NCBI RefSeq assembly: GCF_039595395.1
Contig: NZ_JBCNLP010000001.1
Span: 2,232,001-2,296,000, forward strand
DNA from: Novosphingobium sp.
GTDB taxonomy: Bacteria; Pseudomonadota; Alphaproteobacteria; Sphingomonadales; Sphingomonadaceae
Length of the DNA stretch: 64,000 bases
Reading direction: 5' to 3'
Position numbers and translations under genes: made by a program. The notes below the pieces were generated by a model. That model was not told the DNA's origin, searched no databases, and saw only the letters and a program-made list of their open reading frames with translations. Shown here one piece after another: positions 9,332 through 16,606 of the stretch; within the stretch, counting starts at the first letter, position 1; every line of letters begins with the position of its first letter.

Positions 9332-10666
9332 ATGCGTAAGACCATGCTTCTGCTTGCCGCCGCTCTGGTGGCTTCGCCTGCCTGTGCCCAGACCTTCGAT
9401 GCCGTTGCCGCCAAAGCCCGCATCGATGCCAGTCTCGACAAGAATTATCCCGAACTGGATGCGCTTTACAAGGACCTCCACAGCCACCCCGAAGTCGGCT
9501 TTCAGGAGGAGCGCACCGCTGCCCTGCTGGCCGCGAAAATGCGCAAACTGGGCTTCTCCGTCACCGAGCATGTCGGCAAGACCGGTGTGGTGGCGATCTA
9601 CAAAAACGGCCCCGGCCCGGTGGTGATGGTGCGCACCGAACTCGATGCGCTGCCGATGGAGGAAAAGACCGGCCTGCCCTATGCCAGCAAGGCCCAGCAG
9701 ACGGTGGACGGCAAGCTGACCTACACCGATCACGCCTGCGGGCATGACAGCCATATGGCCTGGTGGGTCGGCACGGCTCAGGCGCTGCTGGCGATGAAGG
9801 ACCAGTGGCACGGCACGCTGATGTTTATCGGCCAGCCTGCCGAGGAGATCATTTCCGGCGCCAGGGCCATGCTGGATGACGGGCTTTTCACCAAATTCCC
9901 CAAGCCCGATTACGCCTTTGCCGCCCACGTCGGGCCGACGCCGCTGGGCGAGGTTTCGGTAAAGCAGGGCGTGGTGACCTCGGCCTCGGACACGCTGGCG
10001 GTGACCTTCCATGGGGTGGGCGCGCATGGCTCGATGCCCGACAAGAGCGTTGATCCTGTGGTGATGGGCGCGCGCTTCGTGGAGGATATCCAGACCGTCA
10101 TCAGCCGCCAGAAAGACCCGCAGAAATTCGGCGTGGTGACGGTGGGCGCCTTCCAGGCGGGCACGGTGGCCAACATCATTCCCGACCATGCCGATCTGCA
10201 GCTCTCGCTGCGTTCTTTTGATCCGGATGTGCGCAAGCTGCTGAATGAGGGCGTCGCCACCACGGCCAAGGCGGTGGCGGATATGTCGCATGCTGCGGCG
10301 CCCGATGTGGTGCACAAATATGGCACAGCCTCGGTGCTGAACGATGACGCGCTGGCGGCTAAGGCAGCAGACGTGCTGGGCGCGGCGATGGGCGCGGGCA
10401 AGGTCAAGCTGGAGCCGGCCACGAAGCCGGGCGGCACGGGAAGCGAGGATTATTCCGAATTCGTCGCGGCAGGCGTGACCAAATCGGTGTTCTTCGGCGT
10501 GGGAGGCACCGATCCCAAGATGATCGAGGCTTACAAGGCGCAAGGCAAGCCGCTGCCGGTGAACCACTCGCCCTTCTTCGCGCCGGTGCCGGAACCGGCC
10601 ATTCGCGCCGGGACGGAAACGCTGGCGCTGGCGGTGCTGATGGTGACGGCTGCACCAAAACCCTGA
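9332..10666 (+). CDS. Secreted M20-family amidohydrolase (aminoacylase/IAA-hydrolase like)
   Basis: A 444-residue metal-dependent hydrolase. The ATG at 9332 with GAGG upstream gives a signal peptide (MRKTMLLLAAALVASPACAQ), so it acts in the periplasm. Motifs of the M20D subfamily are visible: RTELDALPMEE, the metal-binding HACGHDSH (about residue 140), the acidic GQPAEEIISGA containing the catalytic Glu, and a dimerisation domain around GVGAHGSMPDKSVDPV. Family members remove acyl groups from amino acids or cleave amide conjugates. The gene follows the second TonB receptor by 11 bp, suggesting that an imported amide or N-acyl compound is split in the periplasm. The exact substrate is unknown. 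Confidence 0.9.
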   Translation: MRKTMLLLAAALVASPACAQTFDAVAAKARIDASLDKNYPELDALYKDLHSHPEVGFQEERTAALLAAKMRKLGFSVTEHVGKTGVVAIYKNGPGPVVMVRTELDALPMEEKTGLPYASKAQQTVDGKLTYTDHACGHDSHMAWWVGTAQALLAMKDQWHGTLMFIGQPAEEIISGARAMLDDGLFTKFPKPDYAFAAHVGPTPLGEVSVKQGVVTSASDTLAVTFHGVGAHGSMPDKSVDPVVMGARFVEDIQTVISRQKDPQKFGVVTVGAFQAGTVANIIPDHADLQLSLRSFDPDVRKLLNEGVATTAKAVADMSHAAAPDVVHKYGTASVLNDDALAAKAADVLGAAMGAGKVKLEPATKPGGTGSEDYSEFVAAGVTKSVFFGVGGTDPKMIEAYKAQGKPLPVNHSPFFAPVPEPAIRAGTETLALAVLMVTAAPKP

Positions 10667-10674
10667 CCGAGGCA

Positions 10675-10702
10675 GCGGGCTTCCAGAGAAATGGAAGCCC
10701 GC
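10675..10702 (+). terminator. Hairpin after the receptor/hydrolase operon
   Basis: A perfect 10-bp inverted repeat (GCGGGCTTCC, loop AGAGAAAT, GGAAGCCCGC) starts 9 bases after the hydrolase stop. There is no clear T-run, so it is either a GC-rich intrinsic terminator or a 3'-end stabiliser. Confidence 0.6.
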
Positions 10703-11346
10703 CAATTCAGATACGGGCTCCAGGACCGGAAGCGGCGCTTTCGTTGTGGTGCCTGGACAGTCCGCTATCGATGCCCAAACCTAGTCAAGCTGCCACTGGT
10801 TAAGGAGCCGCATCTATTCGAACAGCGACAACTTATGCAGAGAAAAGCTGCTTTTCGGTTGCTCTTCGATTCTGGTCATCGGAAGGTTCGCGCGCGCTCC
10901 TGATAACGATGCGAACTGCCCGGAAAGGCTGATCAACGAATCTTGCAACTGTGCGTGTAAATTAGCGAAAAAATAAGCATTCATCCATGCCAGCCCACGG
11001 CGCCGATTGGGATTCTCTTGGTCGTCAAAGCGCCTCGAATCCTGCACCAAGGCAAGCAAGCCATTGATTTTGACCATTGGCGGACAGGGTGGGATTCGAA
11101 ATAATCCAAAAAGTATCTGATTTCAAAGAAACTTGTTGGATGAATTTTCAACTGTTCCACGCAATGCGCCCTGCGTTTGAAAAGCCACAATTTCCCTAAG
11201 TATGCCTGCCGAATTTGGTTTCCTCGGCACTCCAGTTTTAGCCGCTCTATCTGTCTGGTCAACTATTAGAATTTCGTCTTCGATTGGCGGCCGTTCTGAG
11301 GTGAGCGGGGCTCCGTTTCACATGAGGCAGATGAACCAATGGCGCC
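10703..11346. other. Gene-poor stretch with a possible decayed ORF
   Basis: No intact gene is supported. On the minus strand two overlapping frames (10981-11262 and 10814-11077) read as if one protein had been frameshifted near 11070: the first ends around YFLDYFESHPVRQ and the second resumes with VKINGLLALVQDSRRFDD and a helical tail. Neither half is a family I recognise and neither has a good ribosome binding site. Base composition is less GC-rich than the flanking receptor genes. Together with the next feature this looks like degraded accessory DNA. Confidence 0.3.
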
Positions 11347-11806
11347 TTAGTCGTGGCGTCCGGAAGGTCCGCTGTCTATGATAAAGGTGGGCATATCAGA
11401 CATTGGATCAGCGGTGAGCAGCATTGTTCGTTGACCCAGGCGCGGGAAGTTATGTTCGACCTGATATTTGATGAGTGCCGCGCTTCTCGGGATCACATCC
11501 TCCAGCAAGCGCCGAAGTTCAGGGATGTCCCATTGTCCATTGCCCAGTGCATAAAAAGGCTGGCCGATGGTGTCATCGCTATCAACCCCGAAGGTTTCGA
11601 AGAATGCGCGGCTCGCGGCCTGGACGCTGAGGCTGCTTGCTATCCAGCACCACCAGCAGATCCGAAACCGTGCCGACAATCCCCTGCGCCTGCACATGAC
11701 TGACGCGCAGAAAACGATAAAGGTCATCGTGTTCATGCGCGAGGTGTTGCATCCGCAGGAGGCGAACGCAACAGAGAGCCCTTCGAGCCGCATGACAAAT
11801 CGCCAC
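11347..11806 (-). pseudogene. Remnant of a PAS-domain signalling protein (frameshifted, truncated)
   Basis: Two minus-strand frames join into one recognisable PAS domain. The 5' part (frame starting 11806) reads LAHEHDDLYRFLRVSHVQAQ and GTVSDLLVVLDS; after a frameshift near 11632-11641 the other frame continues LSVQAASRAFFETFGV, GQPFYALGNGQWDIPELRRLL and VEHNFPRLGQRTMLLTADP. This is the PAS type found in hybrid CheR/histidine kinase proteins, like the intact one at 44526-47957. The frame stops at 11347 before any kinase or output domain, so both a frameshift and a 3' loss are present. Not functional as a kinase. Confidence 0.6.
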
Positions 11807-12043
11807 TATGGCGCCACGCGCTCGACCAACTGAGCCATCTGTGTGACGAAAGGAATTTCGTTATACCACCCGCCGTAACCCAAAGGGATAGGATCTTTGA
11901 GCACAGTTAAGTATTATACCCGATAGCCAAGATCCGCTTTCGCCGGAAATCCCCTCATTGGGCCCGACGAATCGCTGTCGAGCAAGGTGGAAATCGAATG
12001 AATTTGCAGCCCTTTCCACCGCGCCAATCAGCCGACCCAGGCG

Positions 12044-12442
12044 GTGCAAATGGCTGCAGATGCTAAAAATCCGCGTCGGATACTGGTCGTCGATGACGAA
12101 TGGCTTCTAGCGACGTGGCTTGCAGAGGCGTTGGAGGACGTTGGCTATCTGGTGCAGACCGCGTCGGATGGTCAGGAAGCGCTCGCCCACGTTTCAACTT
12201 TCAGGCCCGATCTTGTGATCACCGATTTCATGATGCCTCGTCTGACCGGGCTTGAGCTCGCCACGGCTTTGCGGGCTCTGCCAGACCTGGGCAACACCCC
12301 GATCATTCTCGTGAGCGGCGCGCAGGGCGCAATTGGCCGGGGGCGACCGGACCTGTTCGAGGCCGTCTTTGAAAAGCCCTATGAGATCGATGCACTTCTC
12401 GTTGAGGTCAGCCGCCTATGCCCAAACTGCGGATCGGCATGA
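12044..12442 (+). CDS. Single-domain response regulator
   Basis: A 132-residue receiver domain and nothing else. The acidic pair is in ILVVDDEW, the phospho-acceptor Asp in DLVITDFMMPR, the Ser/Thr switch in IILVSGAQ, and the Lys in VFEKPYE. Such proteins take phosphate from a histidine kinase and act by protein contact or as phosphate sinks. Start is GTG 12044 or ATG 12050. It stands alone: the nearest upstream sequence is the PAS kinase remnant on the other strand, suggesting it once belonged with that kinase and is now orphaned. The C-terminus has two cysteines (RLCPNCGSA), unusual for a receiver. Confidence 0.85.
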   Translation: MQMAADAKNPRRILVVDDEWLLATWLAEALEDVGYLVQTASDGQEALAHVSTFRPDLVITDFMMPRLTGLELATALRALPDLGNTPIILVSGAQGAIGRGRPDLFEAVFEKPYEIDALLVEVSRLCPNCGSA

Positions 12443-12506
12443 CTGACCGCATCACCTTATAGTGTGCCAACGCGCCTATCCGGGGTGGAGCTGGCAATCC
12501 CGATGG

Positions 12507-12536
12507 GGCGGGCCCCTGCCCAGGCAAGGGCCCGCC
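12507..12536. terminator. Bidirectional hairpin between the response regulator and groEL
   Basis: A perfect 9-bp stem (GGCGGGCCC and GGGCCCGCC) with a 12-base loop lies between two convergent genes, 8 bases after the groEL stop on the minus strand. It could end transcription from both sides. Confidence 0.65.
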
Positions 12537-12543
12537 TGTCCTA

Positions 12544-14169
12544 TTAGAAATCCATCGCCGGCATGGGCGTGGCTTTCTCCTCCTTGGGTAATTCGGCAAC
12601 AAGGGCCTCGGTTGTAATCAGGAGCGAAGCAACCGATGCCGCATCCTGGAGAGCGGTGCGCACGACCTTCGCCGGATCGATGACGCCCGATTTCACGAGA
12701 TCCTCATAGTCCCCGCTCGCGGCATTGAAGCCCCAATTGTAGTCGTCGCTTTCGAGCAATTTGCCCACGATGAAGGCGCCGTCTTCGCCGGCATTGTCGA
12801 CGATCTGGCGGACCGGCGCCCGCAAGGCGCGTCGCACGATGTCGATGCCCGACTGCTGATCGTCATTGGCCACCTTGAGGCCGTCCAGAGCCTTGATGGA
12901 GCGCAGTAGAGCGATACCACCACCCGGCAGGATCCCTTCCTCGACAGCGGCACGAGTCGCATGAAGCGCGTCGTCCACGCGGTCCTTGCGCTCCTTAACC
13001 TCGACTTCGGTGGCTCCGCCGACGCGGATCACCGCGACGCCGCCCGCAAGCTTGGCGACGCGTTCCTGGAGCTTCTCGCGGTCGTAGTCGCTGGTCGTGG
13101 CTTCAATCTGCGCCCGGATCTGGGCGACGCGGGCCTCGATGTCGGAGCCGACTCCGGCGCCATCGACGACGGTCGTATTGTCCTTGTCGATGATGATCCG
13201 CTTGGCACGGCCAAGCATATCAATGGTGATGCTCTCCAGTTTGGTGCCAAGCTCCTCACTGACGACATTGCCGCCGGTCAGAATGGCGATGTCTTCGAGC
13301 ATGGCCTTGCGGCGGTCACCAAATCCGGGAGCCTTGACCGCCGCAACCTTGAGGCCGCCCCGCAGCCTGTTGACCACAAGCGTCGCGAGCGCCTCGCCCT
13401 CGACGTCCTCGGCGATGATGAGCAGGGGCCGTCCCGACTGCACCACCTTCTCCAGCAGCGGCACCATCGGCTGCAGGTTCGAGAGCTTTTTCTCGTGAAT
13501 GAGGATATAGGGATCGTCGAGCTCGACCTTCAGCTTCTCGGTGTCGGTCACGAAGTAGGGCGAGAGATAGCCACGGTCGAACTGCATGCCCTCAACCGTC
13601 TCGAGTTCGGTTGCCAGGCTCTTGGCCTCCTCGACGGTGATGACGCCCTCGTTACCGACCTTTTCCATCGCCTCGGCAAGAATGCGACCGACTTCCTCGT
13701 CGCCATTGGCGGAGATTGTCGCGACCTGCGCGATCTCGCTGTTGGCGCTGACCTGCTTGGAATGTGCCTCAAGATCCTTGACGACGGTCGTCACGGCAAG
13801 GTCGATACCGCGCTTGACGTCCATCGGGTTCATGCCTGCGGCAACCGCCTTAGAGCCCTCACGCACAATGGCCTGAGCCAGAACCGTCGCGGTGGTCGTG
13901 CCGTCCCCGGCTTTGTCGTTCTGTTTGTTGGCAACCTCGCGCAGCATCTGCGCCCCCATGTTCTCGAACTTGTCCTTCAGTTCGATTTCCTTGGCGACGC
14001 TCACGCCATCCTTGGTGATGCGCGGCGCGCCGAACGACTTTTCGATAACGACATTGCGCCCCTTGGGGCCTAGCGTCACCTTCACTGCGTTGGCCAGCGT
14101 ATCCACGCCGCGCAGCATGCGATCACGCGCGTCTGACGCAAACTTCACTTCCTTGGCAGCCATTGCCAA
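12544..14169 (-). CDS. groEL: Chaperonin GroEL (Hsp60)
   Basis: A 541-residue chaperonin subunit that forms 14-mer rings and folds proteins with GroES and ATP in the cytoplasm. It begins MAAKEVKFASDARDRMLRG and has the ATP-binding VTLGPKGRNVV and GDGTTTATVLA motifs, so it is full length. The C-terminus is PMPAMDF rather than the Gly-Gly-Met repeat tail of most housekeeping GroELs, which suggests an additional, specialised copy. It follows groES by 49 bp, and the pair is divergent from the usg/Hsp20 cluster, forming a proteostasis island. A heat-shock-like promoter lies before groES. Confidence 0.97.
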   Translation of the reverse strand: MAMAAKEVKFASDARDRMLRGVDTLANAVKVTLGPKGRNVVIEKSFGAPRITKDGVSVAKEIELKDKFENMGAQMLREVANKQNDKAGDGTTTATVLAQAIVREGSKAVAAGMNPMDVKRGIDLAVTTVVKDLEAHSKQVSANSEIAQVATISANGDEEVGRILAEAMEKVGNEGVITVEEAKSLATELETVEGMQFDRGYLSPYFVTDTEKLKVELDDPYILIHEKKLSNLQPMVPLLEKVVQSGRPLLIIAEDVEGEALATLVVNRLRGGLKVAAVKAPGFGDRRKAMLEDIAILTGGNVVSEELGTKLESITIDMLGRAKRIIIDKDNTTVVDGAGVGSDIEARVAQIRAQIEATTSDYDREKLQERVAKLAGGVAVIRVGGATEVEVKERKDRVDDALHATRAAVEEGILPGGGIALLRSIKALDGLKVANDDQQSGIDIVRRALRAPVRQIVDNAGEDGAFIVGKLLESDDYNWGFNAASGDYEDLVKSGVIDPAKVVRTALQDAASVASLLITTEALVAELPKEEKATPMPAMDF

Positions 14170-14218
14170 ACTCCTTTCCTATTTTTCCTTCCTGAATGTT
14201 AGAGGATGACAAGCGCTC

Positions 14219-14533
14219 TCAGGCGGCCTGTTTCAGCTCAGCCTGGGTCTCGACGACGCCGAGGATGTCGCTCTCCTTCATGATGAGCAGATCCTCGCCA
14301 CCGATCTTGACCTCGGTCCCCGACCACTTGCCGAAGAGGACGCGGTCCCCGGCCTTGACCGACAGCTCGACGAGCCGACCGGCCTCGTCGCGCGTGCCTG
14401 GGCCAACAGCAACGACTTCGCCTTCCTGCGGCTTTTCCTTGGCTGTATCGGGAATGATGATTCCGCCCGAGGTTTTCTCCTCGGCTTCGATGCGGCGAAC
14501 GACCACACGGTCGTGCAAGGGGCGGAAATGCAT
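14219..14533 (-). CDS. groES: Co-chaperonin GroES (Hsp10)
   Basis: A 104-residue co-chaperonin that caps GroEL. It starts at the ATG at 14533 (MHFRPLHDRVVVRR) preceded by TGGAGG; an in-frame extension up to 14806 is not GroES-like and crosses the promoter region. The mobile loop (AEEKTSGGIIIPDTAKEKP, residues 17-35) and the roof region are intact. It is the first gene of groESL, and the RNA leader contains a 7-bp hairpin (14570-14593). Confidence 0.97.
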   Translation of the reverse strand: MHFRPLHDRVVVRRIEAEEKTSGGIIIPDTAKEKPQEGEVVAVGPGTRDEAGRLVELSVKAGDRVLFGKWSGTEVKIGGEDLLIMKESDILGVVETQAELKQAA

Positions 14534-14602
14534 GGCAAAACCTCCAGATGCAAAACAAGATGTGATGAGCCTGTCGTTCATCTGCGCGACAGGTGGGCGT
14601 AA

Positions 14603-14630
14603 ATTATGAAAAGCCTTTTTCGGGTTCAAG
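14603..14630 (-). promoter_or_regulatory. Heat-shock-like promoter of groESL
   Basis: On the minus strand CTTGAA (14625-14630) is followed after 16 bases by CATAAT (14603-14608), a good match to RpoH-type spacing. The same bases can be read as a sigma-70 TTGAAC-N17-TAATTT promoter. An A/T block lies just upstream. No CIRCE element was seen. Confidence 0.55.
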
Positions 14631-14714
14631 AGGGGGCCGAAAAAATTTTGGCAGTCACATTCGCTGAGTGCCAGATCACCGTCTTCGGGCACGCCCCCCT
14701 CGCCGATTTCGGAT

Positions 14715-14744
14715 CTTGACGCGACTCGATGACGCACCAAAATA
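14715..14744 (+). promoter_or_regulatory. Candidate promoter of the usg/Hsp20 cluster
   Basis: CTTGACG (14715-14721) is followed 17 bases after TTGACG by AAAATA (14739-14744), about 60 bp before the first gene. It is divergent from the groES promoter and shares its CTTGA core, so heat-shock control of both arms is plausible. Confidence 0.45.
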
Positions 14745-14804
14745 CCGGGCCGTCGGCATCGACCGACGCATCGAAAGAGCGACACATGGAAAGGAGAGAC
14801 GGCC

Positions 14805-15041
14805 ATGTCGCAGCCATTCTCACGTTTTCTTCACCCCTTCGATGTCGCGCATCACCCGAGCCTGGAGCCCGAAGTGAAGCGTGCCATCCTTGCTTCCTGG
14901 GCATCTGATCGGTCCGCCGTGCGCAACAAGCCGGCCCTGCGCAAACCGCCTGGCGCGAAACGGGCATTCCCGATCGATGATATTCTCGCCGCCATGCGAG
15001 AACTCGACCAAGGCCAGGACACAAACCGCTCCCTGCAATGA
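14805..15041 (+). CDS. Small conserved protein of the chaperone island
   Basis: A 78-residue soluble protein with no membrane segment. It starts MSQPFSRFLHPFDVAHHPSL after a strong AAGGAGAG ribosome site. The central part (EPEVKRAILASWASDRSAVR) is helical and basic, and the tail (IDDILAAMRELDQGQD) is an acidic helix. I do not know its function; proteins with this kind of VKRAILASWASD segment occur beside chaperone genes in proteobacteria, which is recollection, not a search. Its stop overlaps the usg start (ATGA), so both are translated together. Confidence 0.7.
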   Translation: MSQPFSRFLHPFDVAHHPSLEPEVKRAILASWASDRSAVRNKPALRKPPGAKRAFPIDDILAAMRELDQGQDTNRSLQ

Positions 15042-15307
15042 CCGACAGAGGCTTTCTGGCGCAGCTGAAGGGCTATGGGCTGACCACGGCGGAAATCCAT
15101 TTCTTCCGTCTTGACGCCCCTTCGCTTCTGCAGCTGTTCGTCTGGCAGGACTATGATCTCGCGCCCGACTTTCCGGTGCTGTTCGGATTTCTCGACCACT
15201 GGCGGCGCGAGATCGAAGCCCCCCTCCATTCGGTGCGTATCGCGCATGACAAGCTCGTTCGCCCCACCGAATGGCGCGCCGCGCACCCCATTCTGCCGCT
15301 GCCATGA
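15038..15307 (+). CDS. usg: Usg family protein
   Basis: An 89-residue protein matching the alphaproteobacterial Usg family: LKGYGLTTAEIHFFRLDAP, the WQDYDLAPDFPVLFGFLDHW core and HSVRIAHDKLVRPTEWR are all in place, so it is full length. The biochemical role of Usg is unknown. It overlaps the preceding small gene by 4 bp and lies 75 bp before the Hsp20 promoter, tying it to the stress cluster. Confidence 0.8.
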   Translation: MTDRGFLAQLKGYGLTTAEIHFFRLDAPSLLQLFVWQDYDLAPDFPVLFGFLDHWRREIEAPLHSVRIAHDKLVRPTEWRAAHPILPLP

Positions 15308-15381
15308 CAGGCGATTCCGCACGCGGTGATTGAGAGTGGCAGCCGATGAACCTTGGTCTTGAAAAATTTTTCTCAGGCCAT

Positions 15382-15409
15382 CTTGAAGCCGATTTTGACA
15401 AAATTAGAT
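15382..15409 (+). promoter_or_regulatory. Heat-shock-like promoter of the first Hsp20 gene
   Basis: CTTGAA (15382-15387) and TTAGAT (15404-15409) are separated by 16 bases, the same spacing as in front of groES. A second CTTGAA at 15358-15363 followed by an A/T block may act as an upstream contact. This would give a leader RNA of about 100 bases. Confidence 0.55.
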
Positions 15410-15417
15410 TGCGAGCG

Positions 15418-15517
15418 CCGGGTGCCACTGTCGGGCCCGGTGGGTCATGGAGGGCGCCGGCTCTTTGCGTTACCGGCGCAGCTCATGCCCAGATCGCTCA
15501 ACAGAGGATTTGGAACG
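15418..15517 (+). promoter_or_regulatory. ROSE-like RNA thermometer in the Hsp20 leader
   Basis: The leader can fold into three hairpins. The first pairs CCGGG (15418-15422) with CCCGG (15436-15440). The second is a 7-bp stem (GCGCCGG 15454-15460 with CCGGCGC 15473-15479). The third (15493-15509) is AUCGCUC, loop AACA, GAGGAU: six base pairs with one bulged G, burying the GAGG ribosome site. It contains UCGCU, fitting the UYGCU signature of ROSE thermometers, whose bulged G opposite the ribosome site is essential. Heating would melt this weak helix and allow Hsp20 translation. The fold was drawn by hand, without energies. Confidence 0.65.
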
Positions 15518-15991
15518 ATGAGAACCACGTTTGACTTTACGCCCTATCGGCGAACCACGGTCGGTTTCGACCGCCTGTTCAACATGCTTGAAACGAGCGC
15601 CCGCGAGGAAGAAGGGTTTCCGCCTTTCGATATCCTCAAGCTCGGTGAGGACAGCTACCGCATCACGCTCGCTGTCGCGGGCTTCCGGCCCGAAGAGATC
15701 GAGGTGGTCGCCCAGCAGAACCTGCTCACCGTTACCGGCAAGCGGGCGAGCGACGATGGTGAGGGCAAGTATCTGCATCGCGGTATCGCGCTGCGGGCCT
15801 TCGAGCGCCGATTCCAGCTGGCGGACTTCGTTGAGGTCGGAAACGCCGCCTTCGAGAACGGCCTTCTCTCGATCGATCTCAAGCGGGTCGTGCCCGAAGC
15901 CATGAAGCCGCGCCGTATCGAGATCGGTAGCGGCGAGCTGGCGACCCCGCGCCTCAGCGAGGTTAAGGAGCAAGTCAGCCAAGCCGCCTGA
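15518..15991 (+). CDS. Small heat-shock protein Hsp20, IbpA type
   Basis: A 157-residue alpha-crystallin-domain holdase that binds unfolding proteins in the cytoplasm without ATP. The ATG at 15518 follows GAGG by 10 bases; longer frames start inside the promoter. The N-terminus (MRTTFDFTPYRRTTVGFDRLF) is typical of class A Hsp20. The alpha-crystallin domain runs about residues 35-135 (YRITLAVAGFRPEEIEV, NLLTVTGKR, FENGLLSIDLKR), and an IEI motif near the end resembles the C-terminal anchor. It is under a heat-shock-like promoter and a ROSE-like leader. Confidence 0.93.
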   Translation: MRTTFDFTPYRRTTVGFDRLFNMLETSAREEEGFPPFDILKLGEDSYRITLAVAGFRPEEIEVVAQQNLLTVTGKRASDDGEGKYLHRGIALRAFERRFQLADFVEVGNAAFENGLLSIDLKRVVPEAMKPRRIEIGSGELATPRLSEVKEQVSQAA

Positions 15992-16003
15992 CCTGCTCAC
16001 CGA

Positions 16004-16047
16004 CCTGCCGACGCACTGCCGGCCCTTCCGGCGGCGGCGTCGGCAGG
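16004..16047 (+). other. Strong hairpin between the two Hsp20 genes
   Basis: A perfect 11-bp inverted repeat (CCTGCCGACGC and GCGTCGGCAGG) encloses a second GCCGG/CCGGC stem. It starts 12 bases after the first Hsp20 stop and ends 38 bases before the second start. Without a T-run it could be a partial terminator or an RNA stability element setting the ratio of the two proteins. Confidence 0.5.
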
Positions 16048-16084
16048 TTCAGCCTTACATCCAGCCAGAAAGGAGATGACCATC

Positions 16085-16606
16085 ATGGCTTTTCGTGATC
16101 TCATTCCCTGGAGCCGGCGGGACAACCGGCTGCCGGTTCCAGTGCGCGCTGAACAGCAGCAGGATGCGCAGATGCTGTCACTGCTGTACTTCCACCGTGA
16201 GGTAAACCGCCTGTTCGACGATGTCTTTCGCGGTTTTGGCGTGCCGGCCTTCGACGGAGCCGACCGCGGCTCCTCATGGCCGCGCGTTGAACTCGCCGAG
16301 ACCGACAAGGAACTGCGCATCACCGCCGAACTGCCTGGGCTCGACGAGAACGACATCGAGATCGGCATCAAGGATGGTGCGCTCACCTTGAGCGGTGAGA
16401 AGCGCGCCGAAGTCGAGGACAAGGATCGCGGCTATTCCGAGCGGAGTTATGGCCGCTTCGAACGCCGGATCGGCCTTCCCAGCGGTATCGTCGGCGATAA
16501 CGTCAGTGCGACGTTCGAGAACGGCGTGCTGACCGTCATCTTGCCCGTGACGGAGGCGACGAACGAGAATGTTCGTCGGATCCCGATCCATGGGAAGGCG
16601 GCGTGA
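16085..16606 (+). CDS. Small heat-shock protein Hsp20, class B-like
   Basis: A 173-residue Hsp20. The ATG at 16085 is 9 bases after AAGGAG; an in-frame ATG at 16076 directly abuts that site and is less likely. The alpha-crystallin domain spans about residues 60-160 (WPRVELAETDKELRI, ITAELPGLDENDIEIGI, GYSERSYGRFERRIGLP, FENGVLTVILP). It is longer and differs from the first Hsp20, so the two may form mixed assemblies. It lies 93 bp behind the first gene with a strong hairpin between them and no evident promoter of its own. Confidence 0.93.
   Translation: MAFRDLIPWSRRDNRLPVPVRAEQQQDAQMLSLLYFHREVNRLFDDVFRGFGVPAFDGADRGSSWPRVELAETDKELRITAELPGLDENDIEIGIKDGALTLSGEKRAEVEDKDRGYSERSYGRFERRIGLPSGIVGDNVSATFENGVLTVILPVTEATNENVRRIPIHGKAA

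Noticed and set aside
14534..14700. CIRCE operator before groES
   Set aside because: No TTAGCACTC-N9-GAGTGCTAA repeat could be found in the leader; a heat-shock-like promoter explains control better.
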